Assembly: GCA_964641395.1 (NCBI GenBank)
Contig: CAZXKQ010000002.1
Location: 1-64,000 of the forward strand
Source: CANQBR01 sp964641395
GTDB taxonomy: Bacteria > Bacillota > Negativicutes > Acidaminococcales > Acidaminococcaceae
Length of the DNA: 64,000 nucleotides
Direction: 5' to 3'
The notes under the pieces were generated by a model, which saw nothing but the letters and a program-made list of their open reading frames with translations, was not told the DNA's origin and did not search any database. Both the position numbers and the translations under genes were made by a program. This document shows, in pieces, positions 15,616-23,741 of this stretch. How positions within the stretch are numbered: position 1 is the first letter of the stretch; each line of letters starts with the position of its first letter.

Positions 15616-16563
15616 TCAAAAGTTGTCGGAGCCGCCAGCGATGAAGGCGACGGACGAAAAAGGCGCTACCACAGTTTCGTCCCTGGTAAGCTGGCAGGGG
15701 CCCTTGATGGTTATGCTGCCCCCCGCTGCTACAAGTCCGTTGATGACGCAGTTCTTGCCTATGGTGACCCCCCGCTTGCCTATAATGAGAGCCTGCGGCA
15801 GGCGGACGTTGTCACCGATGAGCAGAGGTGCGCCGCAGATTAGGATGACCCTGTCCCTGAATTCACTACCTGCCCCCAGGGAGAGGGTGGTATTGGTGGC
15901 GGTGATGAGCAGGGCGCTGCCCCACACCTTTTGCCTGGCAGGGATGGAGAAGGTGCCGCCGCCGTCCAGGTAATAGACCTGGCGTACCAAGCCGCTATCC
16001 TTGATCTCCTCTACCGTCAAATAGTTGGTTGCCCTACCCTGCCAGAAATCCGTCTGAGGATAAGATACTTCCCTATTGCTTGCATATACTGTTTCCTCTG
16101 GCAGATACTCTGCGCCGTTCAGGCTCCCGCCACACACCAGGCCGTAGGTTGCGGCCAAGTGTCTGTAGTTTTCTGGAAAGTCTACTGTAAAACGCTGTAA
16201 GACCTGTTCCGATACCACCTCCTTCGCCAGGGCCTGCTCCAGGCTGGCCCGGGCCTGCCAATGATGGAAGCTGGCCGTAGCCTCGGTAGTATGGGCCACT
16301 ACTACCTTGGCCTCCCTGGCTCCAGGCTGCAGGGTCACCTGGGCCAGCTCCTGCTCCCAACTGCCGCTCCTGTCCAGTTGGTCCTCCTCCGCCCGGACCA
16401 GGGCCGAGTGGGCTAGGAGCCGCAGCTGGTAGCCGCGAAAGTAGGCCAGGGTGGCCGAATAGGAGCGCTGGGCGAAGAGCAGCACGATCTGCCCCAGGGC
16501 CAGGAGGAAGAGGCAGCCCCAGAGGAGGGCCAGGCCGGCGCTGCCCCTGTTCTGCCTAGCCAT
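15616..16563 (-). CDS. PilX/GspK-like minor pilin with beta-helix-like C-terminus
   Basis: 315 aa. The N-terminus GSAGLALLWGCLFLLALGQIVLL is a single hydrophobic helix like PilX_N/GspK-type minor pilins. It lacks the Glu at mature position 5, as GspK does. The last 110 residues have short repeating strands (SALLITATNTTLSLGAGS, then VILICGAPLLIGDNVRL and a third copy) resembling bactofilin or hexapeptide-type beta helices. It is the last gene of the operon and overlaps its neighbour by 8 bp. The role is inferred from context. Confidence 0.65.
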   Translation of the reverse strand: MARQNRGSAGLALLWGCLFLLALGQIVLLFAQRSYSATLAYFRGYQLRLLAHSALVRAEEDQLDRSGSWEQELAQVTLQPGAREAKVVVAHTTEATASFHHWQARASLEQALAKEVVSEQVLQRFTVDFPENYRHLAATYGLVCGGSLNGAEYLPEETVYASNREVSYPQTDFWQGRATNYLTVEEIKDSGLVRQVYYLDGGGTFSIPARQKVWGSALLITATNTTLSLGAGSEFRDRVILICGAPLLIGDNVRLPQALIIGKRGVTIGKNCVINGLVAAGGSITIKGPCQLTRDETVVAPFSSVAFIAGGSDNF

Positions 16564-17116
16564 CCCCCGTCACCTGCCCGTTGACGCAGTAGATGACGTG
16601 GCTGAAGGAGGCGCTGTAGCCCCCCTGCTCCAGGGTGAAGTCCAGGGCCACCACCCGGTCCCCCAGGGGCCGCAGCCGCCACTGGCTGACGGTGAAGCCT
16701 TCCAGGCAGGCCGGGTTGACGCCGCTGTCCCCTAGGAGCAGCTTCTCGGTGCGCCGGTAGATGGCCTGGTAGGGGGCGTTGTAGTAAAAGCGGAGGGCCT
16801 TGGCGGCGCAGATGTGGGAGCAGTAGGCAGCGGAAAACTTACCCTCCCGGGAGAGGGTGATGGCGGCGCTGTCCACCCCCAGCTGCTTTTCCAAGCTGGC
16901 ACAGAGGTGCCTGGCCCCGTCTTCCAGCTGGTGCTGGGCCCGCAGGTAGTGCCACAGGGGCAGCAGGCGCAAGAAGCAGCCGCTGAGGAGGGCGACGGCC
17001 AGCACCCCCAGCAGGGCGGCGCCGGCGGCCTCCACCAGCAGATAGCCTCCCGCTTCAGTCCCCTGACCCCTTAGGCAGGACCAGATAGAGGCTGCCTGCC
17101 TCCTTTTCCTTCCCAT
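16556..17116 (-). CDS. GspJ/PilW-like pseudopilin
   Basis: 186 aa. After a basic leader comes EAGG then YLLVEAAGAALLGVLAVAL: a type III signal cut between Gly and Tyr with Glu at position 5 of the mature chain. The rest has several Cys (HICAAKA, NPACLEG, VIYCVNG). It overlaps both neighbours (61 bp with the next gene upstream). The family is placed by signal and gene order only. Confidence 0.65.
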   Translation of the reverse strand: MGRKRRQAASIWSCLRGQGTEAGGYLLVEAAGAALLGVLAVALLSGCFLRLLPLWHYLRAQHQLEDGARHLCASLEKQLGVDSAAITLSREGKFSAAYCSHICAAKALRFYYNAPYQAIYRRTEKLLLGDSGVNPACLEGFTVSQWRLRPLGDRVVALDFTLEQGGYSASFSHVIYCVNGQVTGDG

Positions 17117-17384
17117 GGCTCCACTTCACCTCCCTTATGCTCCAGCTCCCCTGGCTCTGCTGCCCCACCTGGAAGTCCAGGCCTGGGGGCGGCTCCGCCT
17201 CCTCCCCCGCCGACCAGAGGAGCAGCTGGCCGTAGCCCAGGGCGGCCTGGAGGCTGCGCTGCTTGTGCAGGAGGCTGAGGCCGCCGGCAAAGCTGAGGGT
17301 GGCTGCCGCCACCAGCAGGACGGCTAGGCCTACTTCCCCCAGGGCGGCCAGGAGGAAGAAGCCTCCCTGCCTCCTACCTGGCAC
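17055..17384 (-). CDS. Small pseudopilin-like protein
   Basis: 109 aa. RRQGG precedes FFLLAALGEVGLAVLLVAAA, a prepilin-like hydrophobic start, but the Glu sits at about position 9 instead of 5. It may be an unusual minor pseudopilin or a GspI-type protein with a shifted signal. It overlaps the genes on both sides. Confidence 0.55.
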   Translation of the reverse strand: MPGRRQGGFFLLAALGEVGLAVLLVAAATLSFAGGLSLLHKQRSLQAALGYGQLLLWSAGEEAEPPPGLDFQVGQQSQGSWSIREVKWSHGKEKEAGSLYLVLPKGSGD

Positions 17385-17838
17385 TGACCACCACCCTGCC
17401 TGTCACCGGCTGTACCTCGATCAGGTACTGACAGGCTGGCTCCGCCCTGTGGCCTAGCACGTAGCTGGCCTGGCTGCTGGGGACGCCTCCCTTGTTGAAG
17501 CGGACGGTGGAGCTTCTCACCAGCTCCACGCCGTCACAGCCCATGGCGGCGAAGCTGCGGGGCCGCTGGCCTGAGGCGGCGTACCAAACGTAGCCCGCCT
17601 TGTCGCCGGCTCCCCGGATGGACTCCATGCTGCCCTCGCTGAAGTAGGCCTGCTGCTGCAGGAGCCGCAGGTCTGCCGCCAGCCCCTCTGCCGCCGTCTG
17701 CACCTGGGCCCGGCGGTAGGCCCGCTGGTAGCTGGCCCCCTGTTGGAGGATGAAGCTGCCTACTACCAGCAGCAGGGCCGTCGCCGCCAACAGCTCCGCC
17801 AAGAAGGAGCCCCGCTCCCCTCTCCTGGCCCCCATCAA
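17374..17838 (-). CDS. GspH-like pseudopilin
   Basis: 154 aa. The leader GARRGERG is followed by SFLAELLAATALLLVVGSFIL with Glu at position 5 of the mature part, a standard prepilin signal. A globular domain with a single Cys pair follows (GCDG and PACQYL). It overlaps the major pseudopilin gene by 4 bp and the next gene by 11 bp. Confidence 0.7.
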   Translation of the reverse strand: MMGARRGERGSFLAELLAATALLLVVGSFILQQGASYQRAYRRAQVQTAAEGLAADLRLLQQQAYFSEGSMESIRGAGDKAGYVWYAASGQRPRSFAAMGCDGVELVRSSTVRFNKGGVPSSQASYVLGHRAEPACQYLIEVQPVTGRVVVSAR

Positions 17839-18239
17839 TCTCCTCCGCTGGAACCTACGCTGGTAATAGTCTCCCCCTTGCTGTTCTTGCCGCTTAACTT
17901 GTAATTGACATTATCCACCTTGCTGTAGGTCAGCTCCCCGCCCTGGGCGTCGGTGAATTCGGCCTTGCTGCTGAAGTATTCCTCCTCCTTCAGCACCGCC
18001 AGGTTTTCCGGCAGGCCTCCCTTTTCCATCTTGTACACTTCCAAGGCCTGGTCGATGGCGGCCAGGTCGTTGTTCAGCTTGGAGTTTTTCACCTTGTTGT
18101 AGGCCCCTGAGAGGGAAGGGGTGAGCATGGTGAACAACAGGCCGATGAGGGCTGCCGCCGCCACCACCTCTATCAGGGTGAAGCCGGCCTGCCCCTTCTC
18201 CTCCTTGCGGCGCTCCTTCTGCGCCCTATCTTCTTTCAT
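17835..18239 (-). CDS. GspG-like major pseudopilin
   Basis: 134 aa from ATG 18239, chosen because GGAGG lies eight bases upstream; the frame is open to an ATG at 18278. The signal KGQAG/FTLIEVVAAAALIGLLFTML is a textbook type IV prepilin signal. The C-terminal part (LNNDLAAIDQALEVYKMEKGGLPENL) matches the GspG helix and loop. It directly follows the GspF-like gene. Processing would need a prepilin peptidase, which is not in this window. Confidence 0.85.
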   Translation of the reverse strand: MKEDRAQKERRKEEKGQAGFTLIEVVAAAALIGLLFTMLTPSLSGAYNKVKNSKLNNDLAAIDQALEVYKMEKGGLPENLAVLKEEEYFSSKAEFTDAQGGELTYSKVDNVNYKLSGKNSKGETITSVGSSGGD

Positions 18240-18310
18240 CTCCATCACCTCCGAAAACATAAACGAGTAAACTTGCATCTGCCCCTGGGCAGCCCCGGCC
18301 CCCGCCCCGC

Positions 18311-19309
18311 CTAAGTCGGCAGCACCGTGAAGAGGGAGAAAAGGGGGCGGAGCATGAAGCAGAGGACCAAGGCTATGATCAGGGCCGTGGCCAGCAGGAG
18401 GCAGGGGGCCAGCAGCTCTTGGCAGCGGCGCAGCCGGGCTGCCAGCTCCTGTCCCGCCAGGGCGGCCGCTTCCTCCAGCATCTCCGTCAGGCTGCCGCTG
18501 GCCGCCCCTGCCCGCACCAGCTCCCTGGTCAGGGGGGAGAGGAGGGGCTTGGCCAGCTCCGCCCCCTGCTCAATGCTCATGCCCCGGCCCAGGCCCCAGC
18601 TGAAGGCGGCCAGGCCCTGTCTGTACCTGCTCCTGCCCAAGGCCTCTGCCGCCAGGCCTATGGCCTCTCCCAGGCTGATGCCGCTTTTAAGCAGCAGGGC
18701 CAGCAGACGGCAGAATCGTTCTTCCAGCAGCTGCCGCCTCAGCCCCCTTAGGTAGGGGAGCCGTTCCAGGAGGCGGGAAAACCGTGCCTTCCCCGCCCCC
18801 AGGAGGGGCAGCGCCAGGAGGAGGCCCCCTAGGACTAGGTAGCCATAGTCGGCCAACCAGGCCGCCAGAGCCAAGGCGGCGGCTAGTTCGGGGGTAGGTT
18901 GGGCCCCCATGGCGGCATAGGTCTTGGCCAGGGCGGGCAGTACGTAGAGCAAGAAAAAGAAGGACAGGAGGCAGGAGGCGGCTAGGAGGAAGAGGGGATA
19001 GAGGAGGGCCTGGCCCAGGGAGGCCTTTAGGGCGGCCTGCTCCCTGTAGTAGGCTGCCAGCTGCTCCAGCACCGTGGCCAGCTGGCCGCTCCTCTCCCCC
19101 GCCTCTACCAGGGTGAGGGCGGTAAAGTCGAAGTAGCCTGCCTCTAGGGCCATGGCCCTGCTCAGGGAGACCCCCCTGCCCAGGGCGGCCAGGAGGCGGC
19201 TGCAGAGGGCCGCCGTCTCCCCATCCTCCCCCGAGGCTAAGAGCCGCAGAGAGGTGAGGAGGGAGAGGCCTCCCGTCAGCAGGACGCTGAGGCGGCGGAA
19301 GAAAACCAC
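18311..19309 (-). CDS. GspF/PilC-type platform protein
   Basis: 332 aa from a GTG start, an inner-membrane platform for pseudopilus assembly. It has two T2SSF domains (about 5-115 and 190-320), each with an E-x-G-E/A-x-SG motif (VEAGERSGQL, VRAGAASGSL), and three membrane segments (about 103-130, 152-172, 293-320). The GTG start has no good ribosome site and cuts into the family's first helix. The same frame stays open to 19501, where an ATT lies eight bases after a perfect AGGAGG. Starting there gives about 396 aa, the usual family length. No ATPase gene is adjacent. Confidence 0.82.
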   Translation of the reverse strand: MVFFRRLSVLLTGGLSLLTSLRLLASGEDGETAALCSRLLAALGRGVSLSRAMALEAGYFDFTALTLVEAGERSGQLATVLEQLAAYYREQAALKASLGQALLYPLFLLAASCLLSFFFLLYVLPALAKTYAAMGAQPTPELAAALALAAWLADYGYLVLGGLLLALPLLGAGKARFSRLLERLPYLRGLRRQLLEERFCRLLALLLKSGISLGEAIGLAAEALGRSRYRQGLAAFSWGLGRGMSIEQGAELAKPLLSPLTRELVRAGAASGSLTEMLEEAAALAGQELAARLRRCQELLAPCLLLATALIIALVLCFMLRPLFSLFTVLPT

Positions 19310-19509
19310 CCTCTGCCTATCCCTGGAGATAAAAAACAGCCTGAGGGACCTGAACCAGCCATCCTTGAACTGCTTATCCGGATGGTGCTTCAGCGTCTTC
19401 AGACTGCTCTGATAACCATATGCCGTGGCGGCTTCATACTGCCCACTTGCCGCCCCTCTCGCTCGCCTCTGGCCCTCAAGGTCTAGGTCTGAGCCGGGAA
19501 TAGGTCATC

Positions 19510-19866
19510 CCTCCTTTCCCTGGCTTAATTCTTCCTCCTAGCTAGCTACTCCTTTAATGCTTTGTCACAGTTGTGAAATCTATGTGAACTTTTATCCCCG
19601 CCCCCTGCCCTCCCAGTCCCTGGCTCCCTCCCCCAGGGGGGAAGAAGGAGGGCCGAGGCCGGCAGAGTTTGGGCTAGGGCTGGGCGGGGGATGGGGAAAG
19701 ATTTTGAAGAATTTGTAAACTATTGGCAGGAAAAGGGTGTTGCGTGGAGAATTGTAGAGAGAAGGGGTAGTGGCTGCCTCGCCGGCGCTCCTGCCCTGAA
19801 GTAGCTTTTGACCGCGCTAGCTTGCACGGTTACTTGGTACTTAGAGATGCAAAGGAGTGAAAGCAA
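19510..19866. other. Intergenic region between gspF-like and lipoprotein genes
   Basis: About 350 bp without a gene. It holds a 12-base inverted repeat TCACA-GT-TGTGA near 19565-19576 and the leader of the lipoprotein gene. I could not place a convincing promoter. Confidence 0.4.
19819..19829 (+). promoter_or_regulatory. Leader motif shared with the second lipoprotein gene
   Basis: AGCTTGCACGG, then ten bases, then CTTAG and shortly GATGC. The same order and the same ten-base gap occur at 32331-32341 ahead of the paralogous lipoprotein gene. Possibly part of a structured leader RNA. Confidence 0.45.
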
Positions 19867-20910
19867 ATGAAAAAATCCAAATGGGCACTAGGTGCCGCCG
19901 CTATGCTGGCCTTGGCTGTAGCCCTGGCAGGCTGCGGTGGCGGCGGCGACAAGAAGGCCGCTGATCAAAAGTCCGCCGGCGTCAAGGGCGAGCTGATGGT
20001 TTACACCTCCATCTACCCTGACATCGTGGACAACATGTGCAAACCCAATGTAGCCAAGGCCTTCCCCGACATGAAGGTAACCTGGTTCCAAGGCGGTACT
20101 GAGAAGGTTATGACCAAGATCACCGGCGAGATCAAGGCCAATAAGATCGGCGCCGACGTCCTGATGGTAGCCGACCCCTCTTACTACCTGAAGCTGGATG
20201 ATCAAAAGCTCTTGCTGCCCTACAAGGCTAAGGAAGATGCCGCCATCATCAACGATAAGGATCCTAACGGCGCTTGGTACGCAGTGCGGGTGTGCAACAT
20301 GATCATGGCCTACAACGCCGACAAGCTGCCCAAGGAAGACGTACCCAAGTCTTGGGAAGACCTGGCCAACCCCAAGTGGAAGGGCCGCATCGCCATGCCT
20401 AACCCCATGCTCAGCGGCACCGCCTATGTAGCAGTTGGCGCCTTGGCCGACCGCTTCGGCTGGGAGTACTTCGACAAGCTGCAGGCTAACGGCATCAGGG
20501 TAGAGGAAGGCAACTCCGCCATCCAGAACAAGCTCTTGACCGGCGAGTACGCCGTTGCCATGATCCTGGAAGAGAACATCCTGAAGCTGGCCGCCACCAA
20601 GAAGGAGCCCTTGAAGGTGGCCTATCCCAAGGAAGGCGTAGTGCAGATTCCTTCTCCTATCGCCATCTTCAACACCACCAAGAATCCTGAAGGCGCCAAG
20701 GCCATCGTTGACTGGTGGCTGAGCAAGGAAGGCCAGGAGGCCGTTGTCAAGGGCTGGATGCACTCCGTCCGTGCCGACGTTAAGGAGCCTGCCGGCGCAC
20801 CTCCCACCAAGGGCATAACCGAAGGCCGTATCAAAGTCGACTGGAAGAAGCTGGCCAACAACAACGCCCAGATCAAAGAAGAGTTCCGCAAGAGGGTTAT
20901 GGACAAATAA
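19867..20910 (+). CDS. ABC transporter solute-binding lipoprotein (orphan)
   Basis: 347 aa. The lipoprotein signal has lipobox ALAGC with Cys23, then a Gly-rich tether. The fold is the SBP_bac_6/AfuA-FbpA group used for ferric iron, phosphonates and similar small anions (VYTSIYPDIVDN, DVLMVADPSYYLKL, AMPNPMLSGTAY, PSPIAIFNTTKNPEGAK). It is related to the lipoprotein at 32413, sharing the NPxLSGTAY and FGW blocks. No permease or ATPase is adjacent, so it may feed the importer at 33571-37438. Ribosome site AAAGGAG; terminator at 20999. Confidence 0.88.
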   Translation: MKKSKWALGAAAMLALAVALAGCGGGGDKKAADQKSAGVKGELMVYTSIYPDIVDNMCKPNVAKAFPDMKVTWFQGGTEKVMTKITGEIKANKIGADVLMVADPSYYLKLDDQKLLLPYKAKEDAAIINDKDPNGAWYAVRVCNMIMAYNADKLPKEDVPKSWEDLANPKWKGRIAMPNPMLSGTAYVAVGALADRFGWEYFDKLQANGIRVEEGNSAIQNKLLTGEYAVAMILEENILKLAATKKEPLKVAYPKEGVVQIPSPIAIFNTTKNPEGAKAIVDWWLSKEGQEAVVKGWMHSVRADVKEPAGAPPTKGITEGRIKVDWKKLANNNAQIKEEFRKRVMDK

Positions 20911-20998
20911 GCCCAGCCCCTTCCTAGGAGCCTAGCTGGCCGCCCTCCCTGGGCGACAGGCCCGGCCAGGGTAGTGCCAGACAGACGACGAAAGAAAG

Positions 20999-21039
20999 CA
21001 GCCATACCCAGCCTCCAAGCTGAGCATGGCTGTTTTTTT
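20999..21039 (+). terminator. Terminator after the orphan lipoprotein gene
   Basis: Stem CAGCCAT/ATGGCTG (20999-21005 / 21026-21032) followed by seven T. Confidence 0.85.
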
Positions 21040-21071
21040 GCTTTCTATTAGGCGAGGCCCAGGCAGCCTGG

Positions 21072-22166
21072 CTAGCCTTCCTGCTTCCCTTCTGCGTACA
21101 CCCTTTGGAAGAGCAGGTAGAGCACGTCTGCCGACTCATCGGCGTACTTGTAGAGCAGGTCCCCCTCCTGGGTGTGGTAGGTGATGATGTTGCTGCCGTC
21201 AAAGTCGGCCCCTGTCACCGCGGAGAGCTCCGTGCTCACCGCCGCCTTGTCGGTGATGTAGAGGAGGCGCTGGTTGGTGAGGAAGAAGTAGCCCAGGCTG
21301 GTCACCACCACCACCTCTTCCTGCAGCTTGGGATGCTGCAGCTTTTGCCCGGCAAAGGTCACCGTCTCAGCAATGTCGAAGCGGCGGGTCACCTCCAGCA
21401 GGTTGTCCTCCCTTTCCACCGTCTTCTTGGCGCAGGCCCCGGCGTTGGTGTAGCACCTGCACACCTCCCCCTCCCGCAGAGGCAGGGCCACGTCCATCTC
21501 CCCCAGCTCCTCGTGCTCCGCCCGCCACAGCTCCCGGTAATGGTCCAGGGCGTTCTGGATGTTGCTCCTGAATTCATAGGGTATGTCCAGGGCCCGGCAG
21601 TTCTGCTGCAGGGCCTCCTCCTGCTCCGGAGAGAAGCGCATGGTCTTGGTGAGGGCGGTAAAGAAGCCCCGGAAGTAATCCTGGAAGGCCTGCTTGCGCA
21701 CCGCCAGGCCCTCCTCATAGTCATAGCCGAAGAGCTGGTTGATCCGGCCTATGTCCAGGGGCTCCGTCCCCTCTAGCAGCCTTTGGCAGCGGTAGAGGTA
21801 GGCCCCGCTCTTAGCCCCCCTCTCCGCCAGCTTCACCAGGATGGGGGAGAGGGCCAGGGCCTCCGCCAGCTGGGCGGCCTCCTGGAAGGCGGGGTCGTCC
21901 TTGGCCAGGGCCTTCTTGTAGGCGGCTTCCACCGCCACCCGGTAGAGGGCGCTGCGCTGAGGGTTGCTCTCCTCGTTCAGCTTGGCCCCCCACTTCTTGC
22001 ACACCTGCTTCACCGTGGCGGCATCCACCTGCCCGGCATTGTCCGCCTCGGCCAGCAGGTTGTTCAGCTCCTTCCAAGCGTTGCCGCTGGGCTTGCCTCC
22101 TAAGAGGCCCCCTAAAAAGCCGCTGCTTTCTAATTTTTGCTTTTCATACCCTTCCACTGTCTTCAC
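21072..22166 (-). CDS. Hypothetical protein with possible PH-like C-terminal domain
   Basis: 364 aa, GTG start. The N-terminus has a Gly-rich FLGGLLGG segment, then a mainly helical middle (about 25-230). The last 100 residues are strand-rich (EEVVVVTSLGYFFLTNQRLLYIT), like the PH/GRAM-type domains in which a protein reads its own membrane or partner. No signal peptide. It lies downstream of the ATP-grasp operon but has its own promoter. I do not recognise the family. Confidence 0.6.
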   Translation of the reverse strand: MKTVEGYEKQKLESSGFLGGLLGGKPSGNAWKELNNLLAEADNAGQVDAATVKQVCKKWGAKLNEESNPQRSALYRVAVEAAYKKALAKDDPAFQEAAQLAEALALSPILVKLAERGAKSGAYLYRCQRLLEGTEPLDIGRINQLFGYDYEEGLAVRKQAFQDYFRGFFTALTKTMRFSPEQEEALQQNCRALDIPYEFRSNIQNALDHYRELWRAEHEELGEMDVALPLREGEVCRCYTNAGACAKKTVEREDNLLEVTRRFDIAETVTFAGQKLQHPKLQEEVVVVTSLGYFFLTNQRLLYITDKAAVSTELSAVTGADFDGSNIITYHTQEGDLLYKYADESADVLYLLFQRVYAEGKQEG

Positions 22167-22195
22167 CCCGGCGCCTTAAAGCTCATGTACTACAG

Positions 22196-22204
22196 ATTAT
22201 ATCA
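22196..22204 (-). promoter_or_regulatory. Extended -10 promoter of the 364-aa gene
   Basis: TGATATAAT on the minus strand, an extended -10 without a clear -35. Confidence 0.5.
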
Positions 22205-22228
22205 CGGCTGGTGTCTAACCGTCTACAG

Positions 22229-22253
22229 AAAAAGGGCGCCCCTGGGGACGCCC
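22229..22253 (-). terminator. Terminator of the ATP-grasp operon
   Basis: Stem GGGCG/CGCCC (22234-22238 / 22249-22253) with an inner CCCC/GGGG pairing, and five T on the minus strand. It lies 29 bp after the transglutaminase stop. Confidence 0.7.
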
Positions 22254-22281
22254 CGTCCATAGCGCTGAGCCGGCGGAGGGC

Positions 22282-23070
22282 CTACAAGGCCCCTAGCTCC
22301 AGCTCCTTCACCTTTACCAGCACCTTCTGCTCCTGCCGCAGGGGGCTGCCGAAGAAGACCCCCTTGTCGATGAGGCAGTCGCCCGCATCCCGGCCCTCGG
22401 AGATCTTGATGTAGCGGTCGTCCACCATGCAGTTATGGGTAGGGTCTATGCCTATCCAGTGGCCCCTGGCGTAGATGTCCAGCCAGGCGTGGGTGGCCCC
22501 CTCCCCGATCATGAAGCCGGCCACGTAACGGGCCGGTATGTCCAGCCGGCGGCAGAGGGCGATGATGATGTGGGCGTAGTCCTGGCACACCCCCCGCCCC
22601 TGATCCAGGGCCTGCTGGGCGGTGGTGGTGGTGTAGGTGGTGTTAGGGCTGTAGCTGAAACGCTGGTAGAGCCTGTCGCACATGGCCAGGGTCTTCTGCA
22701 CCGGATCCCTCAGCCCCAGGGTGGCGGCCATGTAGGGCTCGGTTCCCCTGGCCAGGGTGGTCTGGGGGGTGGGAAACTTGAACATAGGGTTCAAGGGGCC
22801 CGTATCTATGTTTTCACTGTTGGTAAGGGCCAGGCCCGACACCCTGAAGTTGAAGTAGCTGTGGGCTTCCTCTATGTAACCGAAGCAAAGGTCATTGCCG
22901 AAGGCGTCTCTAGTCTTGGTAATGGAAGTTATGGGATTAATTTCTAGAGAGAGCTCCCTGATCCTTTGGTACTCGGTGTCCTTAGGCAGGCAGCGCAGGG
23001 AAAAGCTGTGCTTCACCACCTCGTCGCTGAAGCGGAGCCGCATCTCATAATGAAAGTGGAGTTTGCGCAA
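22282..23070 (-). CDS. Transglutaminase-like cysteine peptidase family protein
   Basis: 262 aa. The N-terminal bacterial transglutaminase-like beta domain (about 1-95) is followed by the catalytic core with Cys in GRGVCQDYAH, His in ATHAWLDIY and Asp in GIDPTHN. The triad is intact. It is the third gene of an ATP-grasp / alpha-E / transglutaminase operon, 5 bp after the alpha-E gene. Comparative work on amidoligases (Iyer and colleagues) proposed that such sets make and cut peptide bonds on small peptides or conjugates. The substrate is unknown. Confidence 0.9.
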   Translation of the reverse strand: MRKLHFHYEMRLRFSDEVVKHSFSLRCLPKDTEYQRIRELSLEINPITSITKTRDAFGNDLCFGYIEEAHSYFNFRVSGLALTNSENIDTGPLNPMFKFPTPQTTLARGTEPYMAATLGLRDPVQKTLAMCDRLYQRFSYSPNTTYTTTTAQQALDQGRGVCQDYAHIIIALCRRLDIPARYVAGFMIGEGATHAWLDIYARGHWIGIDPTHNCMVDDRYIKISEGRDAGDCLIDKGVFFGSPLRQEQKVLVKVKELELGAL

Positions 23071-23075
23071 CTAGA

Positions 23076-23741
23076 TCAATCCTTAACTATATTGTTCAAC
23101 TGATCCAGATAGGGCATCAAATCTTCTCCCCGCTTATAGGCATCGCTGAAGATTTTAAAATCCGGGGCGTTGAACTCGCAATGGCTGCGCTGCAAGCGGT
23201 ACACCATCCGGTTGTAGGCCAGGCTCATTGCACGCTTATCATAATCTAAACGAATGTATAAGTCAAGTCTTTCAATGTAGCGGCCGCACTTCATTATGTT
23301 GCGGGACTCGCTACTCTCCATCACGTCGTCGATGCTGCCCCAGAAGGCGTAGAGGTAGTCCAGCACCTCCTGCAGTTTTAAGAGGCAGTTAGGCTCGGCA
23401 GCGGCCCCCTCCATCACGTCCAGGGCCATCTCCACATAGCTGTGGGCGGTGGAGCTCAACTGGTCCCTCAGCACCATGGCGTTGTCGCAGGCCCGTTTCA
23501 GGTTGCTGTATACGGAGTTAGGATCCTGGGCGTCGAAGAGGTACTTCACATCGAAGACCTCCTTGCTGCCGTAGACGTCAGGGATGGACAGCTTCTCGCA
23601 CACCTCCTTGTAGGCTTCAGGATCCTTGTCTATCATGCTGTCGTAGCATTCCATGAAGATGGAGATGGTGGTGAAGACCCGCTCGCTGTAGCGGCCCAGC
23701 CAGTAAAGGTGGTTGGATTTTTCTAACGAGATAATACCCAT
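23076..23741 (-). CDS. Alpha-E domain protein (DUF403), short form
   Basis: 221 aa, all-helical. It starts with SLEKSNHLYWLGRYSERVFTT, the conserved opening of the alpha-E family. Typical members are near 310 aa, so this is a short version. It overlaps the end of the ATP-grasp gene by 19 bp. The biochemical role is unknown, but it always travels with the ATP-grasp partner. Confidence 0.88.
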   Translation of the reverse strand: MGIISLEKSNHLYWLGRYSERVFTTISIFMECYDSMIDKDPEAYKEVCEKLSIPDVYGSKEVFDVKYLFDAQDPNSVYSNLKRACDNAMVLRDQLSSTAHSYVEMALDVMEGAAAEPNCLLKLQEVLDYLYAFWGSIDDVMESSESRNIMKCGRYIERLDLYIRLDYDKRAMSLAYNRMVYRLQRSHCEFNAPDFKIFSDAYKRGEDLMPYLDQLNNIVKD

